Below are positions 1 through 8,271 of a stretch of DNA of 64,000 nucleotides, piece by piece. The notes under the pieces were generated by a model that searched no databases, had not been told where the DNA came from, and saw only the letters and a program-made list of their open reading frames with translations. Position 1 is the first letter of the stretch. Each line of letters starts with the position of its first letter. The DNA comes from WRGT01 sp942493035 (GTDB lineage: Bacteria; Spirochaetota; UBA4802; UBA5550): the NCBI GenBank assembly GCA_942493035.1, contig OW818666.1, forward strand, positions 434,001 through 498,000, in the 5' to 3' direction. The position numbers and the translations under genes are program-made.

Positions 1-633
1 AAGAACGATAATCCTGTCACAGGTTGCTGCAAGGAAGTTTAAATCGCCGGAGGTTAATATTACAGTTTTGTCCCCTTTTAAAGTATATTTTTTTATGCAT
101 TTAGTCAGCAGAACTTTCTGATTGATATTCAGTCCTGCCTCAGGTTTTTCAAGAAAAAGTAAACTAGATTGCGCAGAGAAAACTCTTGCAAGAGATGCCA
201 TTTTTACAGATGTTTCAGAAATCAGTTTCAGCCTTATTTCTGAAAAGCATCCCAGCCCGAAATTTTCTATCTCTTTGAAGGCTATCTCTCTATCTGTATC
301 GGAGTAGGAGCTTAATCTTTTTTTGTGAATTAATCGTCCGCCTAAAACCCAGTCTTTTACAACTGCTTCAGGATTTATAGTATTTGCTGTCGCTGAATAA
401 TGCGAGATCAGTGTTTTTAATTTTTTGTTTTCTGCAGTTTTTAAATTATTATTATCTATAATAATTTCTCCATCATAATCCAGCTTATTTCTTAAGAGGG
501 ATATGAATGTACTTTTTCCTGAACCTGCAGGCCCGGTCACTCCAATTATTTCACCGTCGTTGAATTCAGCTGTTATACTCTTAAATAACAGTTTATTACT
601 AATTTTGTATGTAAGATTATTTACTTTCAGCAT
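1..633 (-). CDS. Degenerate ABC-type ATPase subunit (partial, C-terminus off the window)
   Basis: The first 211 codons are present, from ATG at 631-633, and the gene runs off the left edge. A normal Walker A (GPAGSGKST, about residue 34) follows an ABC-type N-terminus (MLKVNNLTYKI). The rest of the ATPase site is eroded: the signature region reads LISETSVK instead of LSGGQ, Walker B reads LLFLEKP instead of LLLLDEP (catalytic Glu replaced by Lys), and the switch-loop His is replaced (TSGDL instead of THDL). The frame is intact, so it is probably a nucleotide-binding but non-hydrolysing subunit, perhaps paired with an active one outside the window. Its start overlaps the stop of the upstream TPR gene by 17 bases, indicating translational coupling. 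Confidence 0.8.
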   Translation of the reverse strand, partial: MLKVNNLTYKISNKLLFKSITAEFNDGEIIGVTGPAGSGKSTFISLLRNKLDYDGEIIIDNNNLKTAENKKLKTLISHYSATANTINPEAVVKDWVLGGRLIHKKRLSSYSDTDREIAFKEIENFGLGCFSEIRLKLISETSVKMASLARVFSAQSSLLFLEKPEAGLNINQKVLLTKCIKKYTLKGDKTVILTSGDLNFLAATCDRIIVL

Positions 634-2230
634 CTGTATTTTCTTTATTATTTGTGTTGTTTAGATTGCCCTGGTTTAAATGCATCTCTTTCTGCTTTTG
701 AAGTTCTTTCTCCTTATCCAACTCCTGTTGTTTTAGAAGTTCTTTCTGTTTCATCAGTTCCTGCTGCTTCTGCAGTTCCAGCTGCTTTTGTTTAAGTTCA
801 TCATTTTTTGTTTTTTCTATCTCATCAAGGTACTGTTTAAGTGATGAATTTTTCATCGCTTCTTTTTTTAATGATTCATCATTCATTATACTTTTCAATA
901 ATTCTATTGTTTTAGTTTTATTTTGTGTATGGGCATAAGCTGAAGCGAGCATTAGGCGGTTATTGTTATTCATTGGTATACGTTCGAATAGTGTTATAGA
1001 TTTTTCATACTGCTGAAGGTTATAACTTGATTTGGCAGAAATGAGTAATACGTCGGTATTTTTCTCAATCTTATTTACAGATTCAGAGATCTCCAGTGAC
1101 CGCGAATAATTTTTATTTTCAAAGTGGTGATTTAAAAGCAGAGTACATGCCCGCAGGTATTGTTTTATTGCGATATCATCAGATTTAATTATATTATATA
1201 GTCTGTCAAAATATGAAACATATTTAGAATCATTTTTAAAATAATAAATGCTGCCGATCTGAAAGAGAACCACTGGATTGATTCCAGAAATTGATTCTGC
1301 TCTGCTGAGAATTTTCATTGCGCTGTCAAAATTTTTCTGTTTTATATATATGGCCGAGAGCATTATAAGAGGTTCGGTATCATTTTTAAAGTAATCAATT
1401 GATGATGAAATATCTTTCTCCGCTTCATCATATTTGTTGATATAATAATAACAGGTTCCTCTTTTAAGTTTTGCATTGTATTCAGTTTTTTTATCGATAA
1501 AACCGGAATCTATCACAGACGAGTAGTTTCCTGCCGCAGCTTCGTAGTTTTTATTTTTAAAATTAATTCCCCCAAGTATCAAGTGTACCTCGGCATAAAA
1601 TGGAATTCTTTCTCCAATATAAAAAAGCTGAGTTAAAGCTTCTGTGTCATTCCCTGAGTTATATGCATTCATTCCTAGCTCAAATCTAGGTGCGAGAAAA
1701 TTCGCGTCTATGGTCAGGCAATCTCTATATAACTGCATGGCTCCGGCTTTGTCCCCTTTTTTAGAAAGTTCAACAGCCTGGTTGAACTTTTCAATTGCGA
1801 GGTCATTATCGGTCCAGAGCAGTTTGTTTGTTATTGTATCAATTTTATTTTTGGCCGAACTGTCACCGGTACGGAACCATAATTCGCGGCAGTATTTTAC
1901 AAGATTACTGTAGTCCCCTTTCTCCTCGTATAGAATAATTATATTCCAGTAGGCGTTGATCAAATATTTTCTTGTTGTACTTTTTGTGACGGTAATCTGG
2001 AAGTATTTGATAGCTTCATCGTAGTTTTTTAATGTTTTTTCCAGTTCACCGAGAAAGTAGTACGAGTCTCCTCTATTGGGGTTATCCTTCACGTCGAGAA
2101 GAAAATATTCACGGGCCTTGTCAAAGTTTCTATAGACATAAGCATTCCGGCCCATACCGTGATAATTTGCAGCAGATAATCCGGAATATGTGGTAATCAG
2201 TATTAATGATGTTAGTATTAGTTTTTTCAT
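617..2230 (-). CDS. Exported TPR-repeat protein with Gln/Lys-rich C-terminal coiled coil
   Basis: This is a 537-residue protein with an N-terminal signal peptide (residues 1-21, cut near LSAANYHG). It has about ten tetratricopeptide-type helix pairs from residue 25 to 470 (for example GDSYYFLGELEKTLKNYDEA and YNAKLKRGTCYYYINKYDEA). The C-terminal tail is a highly charged helix of repeated K-Q-x-E-L units (about 475-515), then a low-complexity Asn-rich end. TPR proteins are scaffolds for protein complexes. An exported one is likely a periplasmic assembly factor, but the partner is unknown. It is the first gene of a two-gene unit with the degenerate ABC ATPase. Confidence 0.85.
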   Translation of the reverse strand: MKKLILTSLILITTYSGLSAANYHGMGRNAYVYRNFDKAREYFLLDVKDNPNRGDSYYFLGELEKTLKNYDEAIKYFQITVTKSTTRKYLINAYWNIIILYEEKGDYSNLVKYCRELWFRTGDSSAKNKIDTITNKLLWTDNDLAIEKFNQAVELSKKGDKAGAMQLYRDCLTIDANFLAPRFELGMNAYNSGNDTEALTQLFYIGERIPFYAEVHLILGGINFKNKNYEAAAGNYSSVIDSGFIDKKTEYNAKLKRGTCYYYINKYDEAEKDISSSIDYFKNDTEPLIMLSAIYIKQKNFDSAMKILSRAESISGINPVVLFQIGSIYYFKNDSKYVSYFDRLYNIIKSDDIAIKQYLRACTLLLNHHFENKNYSRSLEISESVNKIEKNTDVLLISAKSSYNLQQYEKSITLFERIPMNNNNRLMLASAYAHTQNKTKTIELLKSIMNDESLKKEAMKNSSLKQYLDEIEKTKNDELKQKQLELQKQQELMKQKELLKQQELDKEKELQKQKEMHLNQGNLNNTNNKENTDAESK

Positions 2231-2290
2231 TAGTTATTCTTCATTTATTTTATTTGATACATTGTCAGAATTGATTTAACAATAATTAAT

Positions 2291-2411
2291 CAGTGTTAAT
2301 TCCTGAATATAATTATAATGTAAAAATTGAAGATTACATATCTCCGCTGCCTTCGACGGCGGGGATAATATAGCTTTTTTTAATTACAAAAAAGTTCAGA
2401 AATTATTGCTG
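2291..2411 (+). mobile_element. MITE-like 121-bp palindromic element, copy 1, with 9-bp target duplication
   Basis: The ends are imperfect inverted repeats (left CAGTGTTAATTCCTGAA; right end in reverse CAGCAATAATTTCTGAA). The centre is a GC-rich hairpin (CCGCTGCC-TTCGAC-GGCGGGG). The bases on either side are an exact 9-bp direct repeat, ATAATTAAT, at 2282-2290 and 2412-2420. This fits transposon insertion. The gap of about 300 bp between the TPR gene and dacB holds nothing else recognisable. Confidence 0.75.
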
Positions 2412-2531
2412 ATAATTAATGATAAATGTTAATGTTTTCATGGTTTTGTCAAGTATATTGGTCTTTAAAATTGTGCTATATTTGTTGTGCTTATTTTCTG
2501 TTTATTGAGGTTTAATTCCGGGGAGAACTGG

Positions 2532-4013
2532 TTAAAGTTCTTTTATCATTTTGAGTATAAATTCATCAGTTGAGGCGGCGGCTTTTCTTGTCCATGCTCC
2601 GCCATTGTTAAGGTCTTCAGCAGTTTTATCATTTTTTGAATCATATTCCACTCTTTTGTCTGAGTCATTAATGTAAACGGAATAGATATATCTTTTTCCT
2701 GATTCACCGTAAAACACGCCGGCAAGACCGGATGCATAAAATATACTACCTGTTTTCCCATATACTCTGAATGCAGTATCCGGCTGATCCAGTCTGTTCT
2801 TCATCGTACCATCCCAGCCGGAGAGTGGGAGTATCTCTTCAAGATGAAATTTTTCTTTATCAAGACTGTCTATATAGAGGAGAACAGCGCATGTCTGTTC
2901 CGGTGTAGCCCGGTTGAGATTTGTAAGTCCAGATGCGTTAACAGCTTTGAAATTTTTCCAGTTGAGACCGGTAAAACTGCTGCTGTAAAAATCCTCCATG
3001 GGAGTTGTATTCTTTTTACTGCTCTGATATGAATCTACAGTGATTGTGTATATCAGTTCTGCTGTCATATTATTACTGGTGAAGAGCATGTTTCGAATTA
3101 CTTCAGTGAGCGGCCGGCTCTCATATGTGGAGATGGTTTTAGAATCAGAAGCGTTTCCGCTTTCGGGATACGGCAGTTTAATTCCGTGAATCATGCAGAG
3201 CCTGCGGAAGGTCTCAGCCGTATATAATCCCGGGCGTTTAACAGGTAACTGCTGTCTGTTCTCCCAAAGATTTTTTTGGGGGAATCCCCAAACCTCTTTG
3301 TTCCCGGAAAATCTGAATTTAAGATATGGATAGGGGAGATCATCACTGTAAATATATGAGCTGAAAGACTGCAGTGATGGAAGAAAATCAGCTGATGTTA
3401 GCTGCCATTTGCTGTTTCTATTCTGTAATGCATAAATAATATTACTATTGAATGTTAGAGGGCTGATCCCTGCATTGTAGTAGGCATCCGAAGGCATATC
3501 TTTGTCGAGCATGTCACGTGTTTTGAAAGATGATTCGTCGAAATAAAATTTTCCGTTCAGCTCTTTAATTTTTCTTAACTTCAGCTTTTTTACAAGTGAA
3601 AGCAGGCCTTCGAGTGATAGTTCCGGATCACCGGATCCTCTCAGGTAGAGATTCCCTTTAAGTATTCCATCTGATATAGATCCGTTATAGGATAATTCTG
3701 TCTGGAAAGTGTAGTCCAGCCCCAGGGTTTCAGCAGCAAACAGCGATGTGAAGAGTTTGGTTACAGAAGCAGGAACAAACTCCTTCCGGATGTTGTGCCC
3801 TCTGACTATTTTTTCTGATGTTGTATCATATATGAGGTATCCGTAGTTATCGCGGCTGAAACCGTTTATTTCAACCGCTTTTCCGGTATAGTCTTCAAAA
3901 TGAATATCGTCGTAAGATATTTTACAGCCGGAAAAGAATAAAATTAATAGAATAACAATATTGAAAGCTGTTTTAAATTTATTTTTTTTTAATGTATTAT
4001 TTTTCGTATTCAT
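2532..4013 (-). CDS. dacB: D-alanyl-D-alanine carboxypeptidase/endopeptidase, PBP4 class (lipoprotein)
   Basis: This is a 493-residue member of peptidase family S13, which trims or cleaves peptide cross-links of peptidoglycan in the periplasm. The three penicillin-binding motifs are present: SxxK (SVTK, near residue 82), SxN (SNN, in LFTSNNMTAEL) and KTG (KTGS, in YGKTGSIFY). The N-terminus is a hydrophobic segment ending LILFFSGC, a lipobox, so the enzyme is probably membrane-anchored by a lipid. The only reasonable start is ATG at 4011-4013. It has no clear Shine-Dalgarno and sits six bases after the T-run of an intrinsic terminator, which suggests unusual expression control. Confidence 0.9.
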   Translation of the reverse strand: MNTKNNTLKKNKFKTAFNIVILLILFFSGCKISYDDIHFEDYTGKAVEINGFSRDNYGYLIYDTTSEKIVRGHNIRKEFVPASVTKLFTSLFAAETLGLDYTFQTELSYNGSISDGILKGNLYLRGSGDPELSLEGLLSLVKKLKLRKIKELNGKFYFDESSFKTRDMLDKDMPSDAYYNAGISPLTFNSNIIYALQNRNSKWQLTSADFLPSLQSFSSYIYSDDLPYPYLKFRFSGNKEVWGFPQKNLWENRQQLPVKRPGLYTAETFRRLCMIHGIKLPYPESGNASDSKTISTYESRPLTEVIRNMLFTSNNMTAELIYTITVDSYQSSKKNTTPMEDFYSSSFTGLNWKNFKAVNASGLTNLNRATPEQTCAVLLYIDSLDKEKFHLEEILPLSGWDGTMKNRLDQPDTAFRVYGKTGSIFYASGLAGVFYGESGKRYIYSVYINDSDKRVEYDSKNDKTAEDLNNGGAWTRKAAASTDEFILKMIKEL

Positions 4014-4019
4014 AGGTTT

Positions 4020-4063
4020 AAAAAAAAGATTGATATCGGGAAAATTATTTTCCCGATATCAAT
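4020..4063 (-). terminator. Intrinsic terminator or attenuator directly upstream of dacB
   Basis: A perfect 16-bp stem (arms 4029-4044 and 4048-4063, core GATATCGGGAAAA) with a 3-base loop is followed on the minus strand by eight T, ending six bases before the dacB start codon. No convincing gene lies just upstream on the minus strand, so it looks like an attenuator in the dacB leader. Confidence 0.6.
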
Positions 4064-4491
4064 TGGAATATGAGCAGTTATTAAATAATCCCAGATCTCA
4101 TCGAAAAAAAAATTTCCCGATGATACTTTACACCAGTTAAGATAAACATATTTTGTTGTCAATATTTTTTGTGAATATGACATATTTTAAGAAGCATTTT
4201 TTTATAAAAAGGATGCACTCGCATTATTCAAAAAAAATAAAAATATGGGGTAAAGTTTTTTTAATGCAAATTTAAAATTCTGGAGCGGATATTTTACAGG
4301 ATAGACTGCAATTCTTAACTGTTCATAAATCAGCGGTTTTCTGTCATTGAACCAACATGCATTGCAGGTTAAAGCAGTTTTACCACCTGCTTCTGAGGAC
4401 ATAATGTATTTCGTTTATTATTAATATTGAATGAATTGACATATTAAAGCTTATTATCTTTTCTGAGTTATCTATAAATCAGGATAATAAT
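4064..4491. other. Non-coding gap between divergent dacB and murJ
   Basis: About 430 bp without a supportable gene. It holds a weak hairpin near 4098-4121 (TCATCG...CGATGA) and, at about 4316-4400, a sequence related to the short stem-loop family (TTCATAAATCAGCGG and TTACCACCTGCTTCTGAGG). An open frame on the minus strand at 4202-4402 has no ribosome site and overlaps the repeat. A TTGACA at 4436-4441 upstream of murJ lacks a well-spaced -10 box. Confidence 0.5.
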
Positions 4492-6042
4492 ATGCCATCC
4501 ATAATGCGGTCATTCGGCGTTGTCGCTCTCTCTACTCTTTGCAGCAGGATTTTAGGTCTTGTCAGAGATGTACTAATGGCTGCATACTTCGGCGCGGCAA
4601 GAACTGCTGACGTTTTCTATATCTCTTTTATGATTCCGAATCTATTCAGACGTCTTGTTGCAGAAGGGGCGCTGACTATTTCTTTTATACCGGTTTATAC
4701 CGAGACTCGTATACACTATGGTGACGATGAGTCGATGAAACTTGCACAGAAAGTAATGACCGTGCAGGCTGTTTTTATGATCATAATTATCTCTGCAGGA
4801 ATTCTTTTTTCGCCGCAGATTATGACTCTTTTTTTTGGAAGTGATTCACCTGAAGTTTTATCTTTATCTGTAAATCTTACACGGATTATGTTTCCTTATC
4901 TTTTCTTCGTAGGATTTGTAGCATTTGCCATGGGCTTCCTTAATTCGCACAGACATTTTTTCTCTCCGGCTATTGCCCCGGTTCTTCTTAATGTCGGTAT
5001 GATCACCGGTATAGTTTTTCTAAGCAGATTATTTAAGGAACCGGTTTACGGTGTTGCTCTCGGTGTACTTATCGGCGGATTTCTTCAGCTTGTGATTCAG
5101 ATACCTTATATGCTCAAAGAAGGATTTGTTTTTAAAATTTCCGTAGACTTCACGCATCCGGGGATAAAGAAGATTTTCAGGATGCTTTCTCCGGCACTAT
5201 TCGGTATAGCTATTTACCAGATAAATACACTTGTAAGTAACGCGCTTGCTACGATGATTCCGGAAGGGAGTGTGTCGTATATTTATTATACAAACAGGCT
5301 GACGGAGCTTGTTCTTGGCGTGTTTATCGTTTCCATCGGGAATGTTATACTGCCGGAGATGTCAAGGCTGACTGCGCTCGATGATAGTAAAAAATTCAAA
5401 AAATTATTCTCTGATTCTGTATCATCGGCATTATTTCTTGCTGTTCCTGCATCTGCAGCTCTCATTGCTGCGGGGATACCTGTTATATCTGTAATTTTTA
5501 TGCACGGAAAATTCAGTTACAATGATGTTCTTCTCACTTACTACTCTCTTGTTTCGGCAAGTCTTGGTATCATATTTGTCGCGGCGCTCCGGATTACCAC
5601 TCCGGCATTCTATGCGATGAAGGATACAAAGACTCCGGTAATATCAGCAGCGGCTTCGCTTATCGTTAATGTTGTTGCGGGTTATATACTGATGCATACA
5701 CCTCTTAAACATGCCGGACTGACTCTTGCTAATACTATTTCAGCTATTGTGCAGATAGGAATACTTATGGCTCTTTTAAACAAAAAAACCGGCGGATTGG
5801 ATGTTAAAAGGATTATGAATTCTCTTATGAAATTTATTGCTGCATCTGCTGTAATGGCTGCCGTAATTCTATGGATAGCTTCATTCGTAGACTGGAGGAA
5901 TGATTCATTTTATATTAAAAGTATATTTCTTACTTTGATAGTATTTTCCGGAGGGGGAGTTTACTTTATAATTTGTTATGTACTCCAATCTGCGGAGATG
6001 CTTTTTTTTGTAAGAAAGATCCGTGAGCGCATAGGCCGCTGA
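4492..6042 (+). CDS. murJ: Lipid II flippase MurJ (MviN family)
   Basis: This is a 516-residue polytopic membrane protein of the MOP exporter superfamily, which moves lipid-linked peptidoglycan precursor across the inner membrane. The N-terminus is typical (RSFGVVALSTLCSRILGLVRDVLMAAYFG, split here by my reading into S-x-x-SRxxGxxRDxxxAxxFG), followed by FRRLVAEGALTISFIPVY, a MurJ hallmark. About fourteen hydrophobic segments are spread along the length, which matches the family size. The start at 4492 has AGGA about ten bases upstream. It is convergent with the HAD phosphatase gene, with only ten bases between the two stops. Confidence 0.93.
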   Translation: MPSIMRSFGVVALSTLCSRILGLVRDVLMAAYFGAARTADVFYISFMIPNLFRRLVAEGALTISFIPVYTETRIHYGDDESMKLAQKVMTVQAVFMIIIISAGILFSPQIMTLFFGSDSPEVLSLSVNLTRIMFPYLFFVGFVAFAMGFLNSHRHFFSPAIAPVLLNVGMITGIVFLSRLFKEPVYGVALGVLIGGFLQLVIQIPYMLKEGFVFKISVDFTHPGIKKIFRMLSPALFGIAIYQINTLVSNALATMIPEGSVSYIYYTNRLTELVLGVFIVSIGNVILPEMSRLTALDDSKKFKKLFSDSVSSALFLAVPASAALIAAGIPVISVIFMHGKFSYNDVLLTYYSLVSASLGIIFVAALRITTPAFYAMKDTKTPVISAAASLIVNVVAGYILMHTPLKHAGLTLANTISAIVQIGILMALLNKKTGGLDVKRIMNSLMKFIAASAVMAAVILWIASFVDWRNDSFYIKSIFLTLIVFSGGGVYFIICYVLQSAEMLFFVRKIRERIGR

Positions 6043-6052
6043 TATGTAAATA

Positions 6053-6736
6053 TTATGTTTCTAAAATTTTCATAAATTCATTTGTGTCTGCCAGATCGTC
6101 AAAATAGAAGTCCGGTTTTTCATTTTTAAGAATTTCAGGTGTACTCCATCCTGTTCCCACTGCTATTGAAACTGCGCCTGAATATTTTGCACAACGGACA
6201 TCATATATTGTGTCCCCGATTATTATTGTATCTTTAAAGTCTATATTCAGATCAAAAAGTTCGGTCATTCTTTGTTGTGCTTTTTCAGGGAGAAGATTTC
6301 TTATCGGGGCATCATCGCCATACACTCCGAATCTGAAGTATTTATTCAGATCGTGACTGCTGAGTTTAATTTTTGCACTTTCTGTAAAATTACCTGTAAG
6401 AAGACCGAGTATAATATCATCCCGGCGCGAGAGGGAAAGAAGAATCTCTTTTATCCCGGGATATACGGTTACATCGTAAGTTTTGATATACTCCTGCAGA
6501 CAGATGAAATACTTCTCTTTAAGCAGATCGGATTTGTCTTCAATATCTTTTTCGGAAAATCCCATAATGGATAGAGATTCCTTTAGTATAAGCGGATCGG
6601 TTTTACCCTGGAAGTCGATCTTCTCCATGCGGCCGATTGTACCGAAAATATCAAGAGTCGCCTTTACCAGTGCAGCTCTCCCTGCGCTGTTGCAGTTGAG
6701 TATTGTTCCATCTATGTCGAATAGTACTGCTTTCAT
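6053..6736 (-). CDS. HAD-superfamily phosphatase, phosphoglycolate phosphatase-like
   Basis: This is a 227-residue haloacid dehalogenase hydrolase. All four motifs are visible: motif I DIDGT (residues 7-11, nucleophile and acid/base Asp), motif II LLTGN (Thr), motif III Lys within LLPEKAQQR, and motif IV GDTIYD. A helical cap lies between motifs I and II, as in subclass I enzymes such as Gph, which dephosphorylate small phospho-metabolites. The substrate cannot be fixed from sequence. The gene stands alone on the minus strand. Confidence 0.85.
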   Translation of the reverse strand: MKAVLFDIDGTILNCNSAGRAALVKATLDIFGTIGRMEKIDFQGKTDPLILKESLSIMGFSEKDIEDKSDLLKEKYFICLQEYIKTYDVTVYPGIKEILLSLSRRDDIILGLLTGNFTESAKIKLSSHDLNKYFRFGVYGDDAPIRNLLPEKAQQRMTELFDLNIDFKDTIIIGDTIYDVRCAKYSGAVSIAVGTGWSTPEILKNEKPDFYFDDLADTNEFMKILET

Positions 6737-7093
6737 TTTATTATCCTATATATTGTGTGTATGTATATTGAGATTTGTTAAAAACGGCCAATCACCGGAA
6801 CCGTATTTTTGGAGATTTCCATTTTTATCCGTGGGATAAAATAAATAATTCAGTTAAAGATTGAAACAATTTTTTATAAAATGGTTTAATATAGCAGTAA
6901 ATGAATTCACGGAATTGGTATATGCTTATAAAATTATATAATTCCGATATATGTACAGTTACCAGAGTTGAATTTCTCTGAAACTATATTGCTTTACAAA
7001 AAGTTATTTTATTTAAGTATGGGTGTTAAGGCAGTTTTATTCTGCTCCGGAGCGTTTACAGGTTTTTATAAATTTTTAATACAGGTTAGATTT
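6737..7093. other. Non-coding gap
   Basis: About 360 bp between the divergent HAD gene and the next plus-strand gene. The plus-strand frame stays open from 6968, but that part is AT-rich, hydrophobic and lacks a ribosome site, so I treat it as leader. No repeat of the window's families is seen here. Confidence 0.4.
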
Positions 7094-7585
7094 ATGACAA
7101 AGGGAAATTTCAGAAAAAGACGAAGAGAAATAGATATGCAGAAGATAGAGCTCCTCCCTATTGATATATTTCCGGAAGAGGCGATTCTGCATGAGTTTCA
7201 GGGGAGAAGAGTTTCAAATATCCTTCTTGAGTTTGCATCTCCTCTTATTACAAATATTGATTCTGCTAATGCATTTCAGTTTAAACTTATGCTTTACTTT
7301 GCGGCAGTGGCATGGAATTTCTCATATTTTAAAGAGGGTGAAGAGAGGAAAGAGGCTCTTGATAGATTTCTTCTTAATAATGAGCAGTTCGCCGGAGATA
7401 GAAAAAATCAGATGTACACTATTGTGAATAGTCTCTCCATGAGAAAAAAGAAAGCTTTCTGGCAATATGATTTTATGCTGGTTAATTTTGAAACTGTAAA
7501 AGGGGAGAAGGACAGTACTGTTATGGCATGTGCTATCCCATATTCGCTGATTAACATTGAAAGTGTGTTTGGAAAGATAAACTAG
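7094..7585 (+). CDS. Uncharacterised 163-residue cytoplasmic protein
   Basis: I do not recognise the family. The protein starts with a basic stretch (MTKGNFRKRRREID) and continues as a mostly helical domain with a conserved-looking core (LYFAAVAWNFSYFKEGEER) and a C-terminal beta-rich part (FWQYDFMLVNFETVKGEK). No signal peptide, membrane segment or catalytic motif is evident. The start at 7094 is chosen over the longer open frame from 6968 because the extra 42 residues look non-coding. AGG lies about eight bases upstream. ATG at 7136 is an alternative. It sits upstream of cheB on the same strand, separated by a stem-loop repeat. Confidence 0.65.
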   Translation: MTKGNFRKRRREIDMQKIELLPIDIFPEEAILHEFQGRRVSNILLEFASPLITNIDSANAFQFKLMLYFAAVAWNFSYFKEGEERKEALDRFLLNNEQFAGDRKNQMYTIVNSLSMRKKKAFWQYDFMLVNFETVKGEKDSTVMACAIPYSLINIESVFGKIN

Positions 7586-7592
7586 AAATTAT

Positions 7593-7647
7593 GTAATTGC
7601 GCATAAGCTGGTGGAGAACTATTTTATCACCAGTTTTAAATGTATAC
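7593..7647 (+). repeat. Short stem-loop repeat, family B copy
   Basis: Inverted arms GTAATTGCGCATAAGCTGGT and, in reverse, GTATACATTTAAAACTGGTG enclose a short loop. This belongs to the family seen at 11531, 22741, 43779 and 62698. It lies between two co-oriented genes. Confidence 0.55.
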
Positions 7648-7691
7648 GTAATTCTTGTGAAAGATTTAAATCCAATTAAAGAAATAAAATA

Positions 7692-8270
7692 ATGAAAGAG
7701 ACCTCAACTGAAAATTTCGGGATTATCCTTATCGGTTCATCAACCGGCGGACTTCCTGTAATTGAAAAACTTCTTTCAGGAATTAAAAAAGAGAAGTATG
7801 CGGTGATGATAGCTCAGCATATGCCGGAAGGTTATACCGGCATGTGGTCGGAAAGACTCAATAAAGTAACACCATTCAGTGTAAAAGAGGGTGTAGATGG
7901 TGAGATTGTACAATGCGGTCATGCCTACATAGCGCCCGGCAACAGACATATGCTTCTGAGTGAAAAGATGCCTCCACGGATTGTGATAAATTCAGAACCT
8001 CATGTTAACAGATTCAGACCTTCTATTGATGTGCTTTTTAATTCAGCGCTGCATTATTCCGGTATAAAAGTTATTGCAATTATACTTACCGGGATGTGCG
8101 ACGATGGAGTTGAGTCGATGATTGAAATGAGAAACAGAGGTTTTATTACCATAGCACAGGATAAAGAATCTTCTGCAGTTTTTGGAATGAATAGAGAAGC
8201 GATTGATCGGGGAGGAGCTGGTTTTGTATTTTCCCCCGATAACATGATAGAATATTTGAACGGGATATAA
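7692..8270 (+). CDS. cheB: Stand-alone CheB-type protein-glutamate methylesterase domain
   Basis: This is a 192-residue protein consisting only of the CheB catalytic domain, which removes methyl groups from (or deamidates) chemoreceptor glutamates. The catalytic triad motifs are present: Ser in GSSTGG (near residue 17), His in AQHMPEGYT (near residue 43) and Asp in ILTGMCDDGVE (near residue 138). The usual N-terminal receiver domain of CheB is absent, so activity is not under direct CheA phosphorylation as in the classical enzyme. The next gene begins one base after its stop codon, so the two are co-translated. Confidence 0.88.
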   Translation: MKETSTENFGIILIGSSTGGLPVIEKLLSGIKKEKYAVMIAQHMPEGYTGMWSERLNKVTPFSVKEGVDGEIVQCGHAYIAPGNRHMLLSEKMPPRIVINSEPHVNRFRPSIDVLFNSALHYSGIKVIAIILTGMCDDGVESMIEMRNRGFITIAQDKESSAVFGMNREAIDRGGAGFVFSPDNMIEYLNGI

Positions 8271-8271
8271 T

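Noticed and set aside
122..307. 61-codon open frame on the plus strand
   Set aside because: It lies opposite the ABC ATPase frame, which has clear family motifs; this is its shadow.
4202..4402. 66-codon open frame on the minus strand
   Set aside because: It has no ribosome site, runs through a stem-loop repeat fragment, and has no protein-like pattern.
6968..7093. N-terminal extension of the 163-residue unknown protein
   Set aside because: The extra residues lack a ribosome site at their start and read as AT-rich leader sequence.
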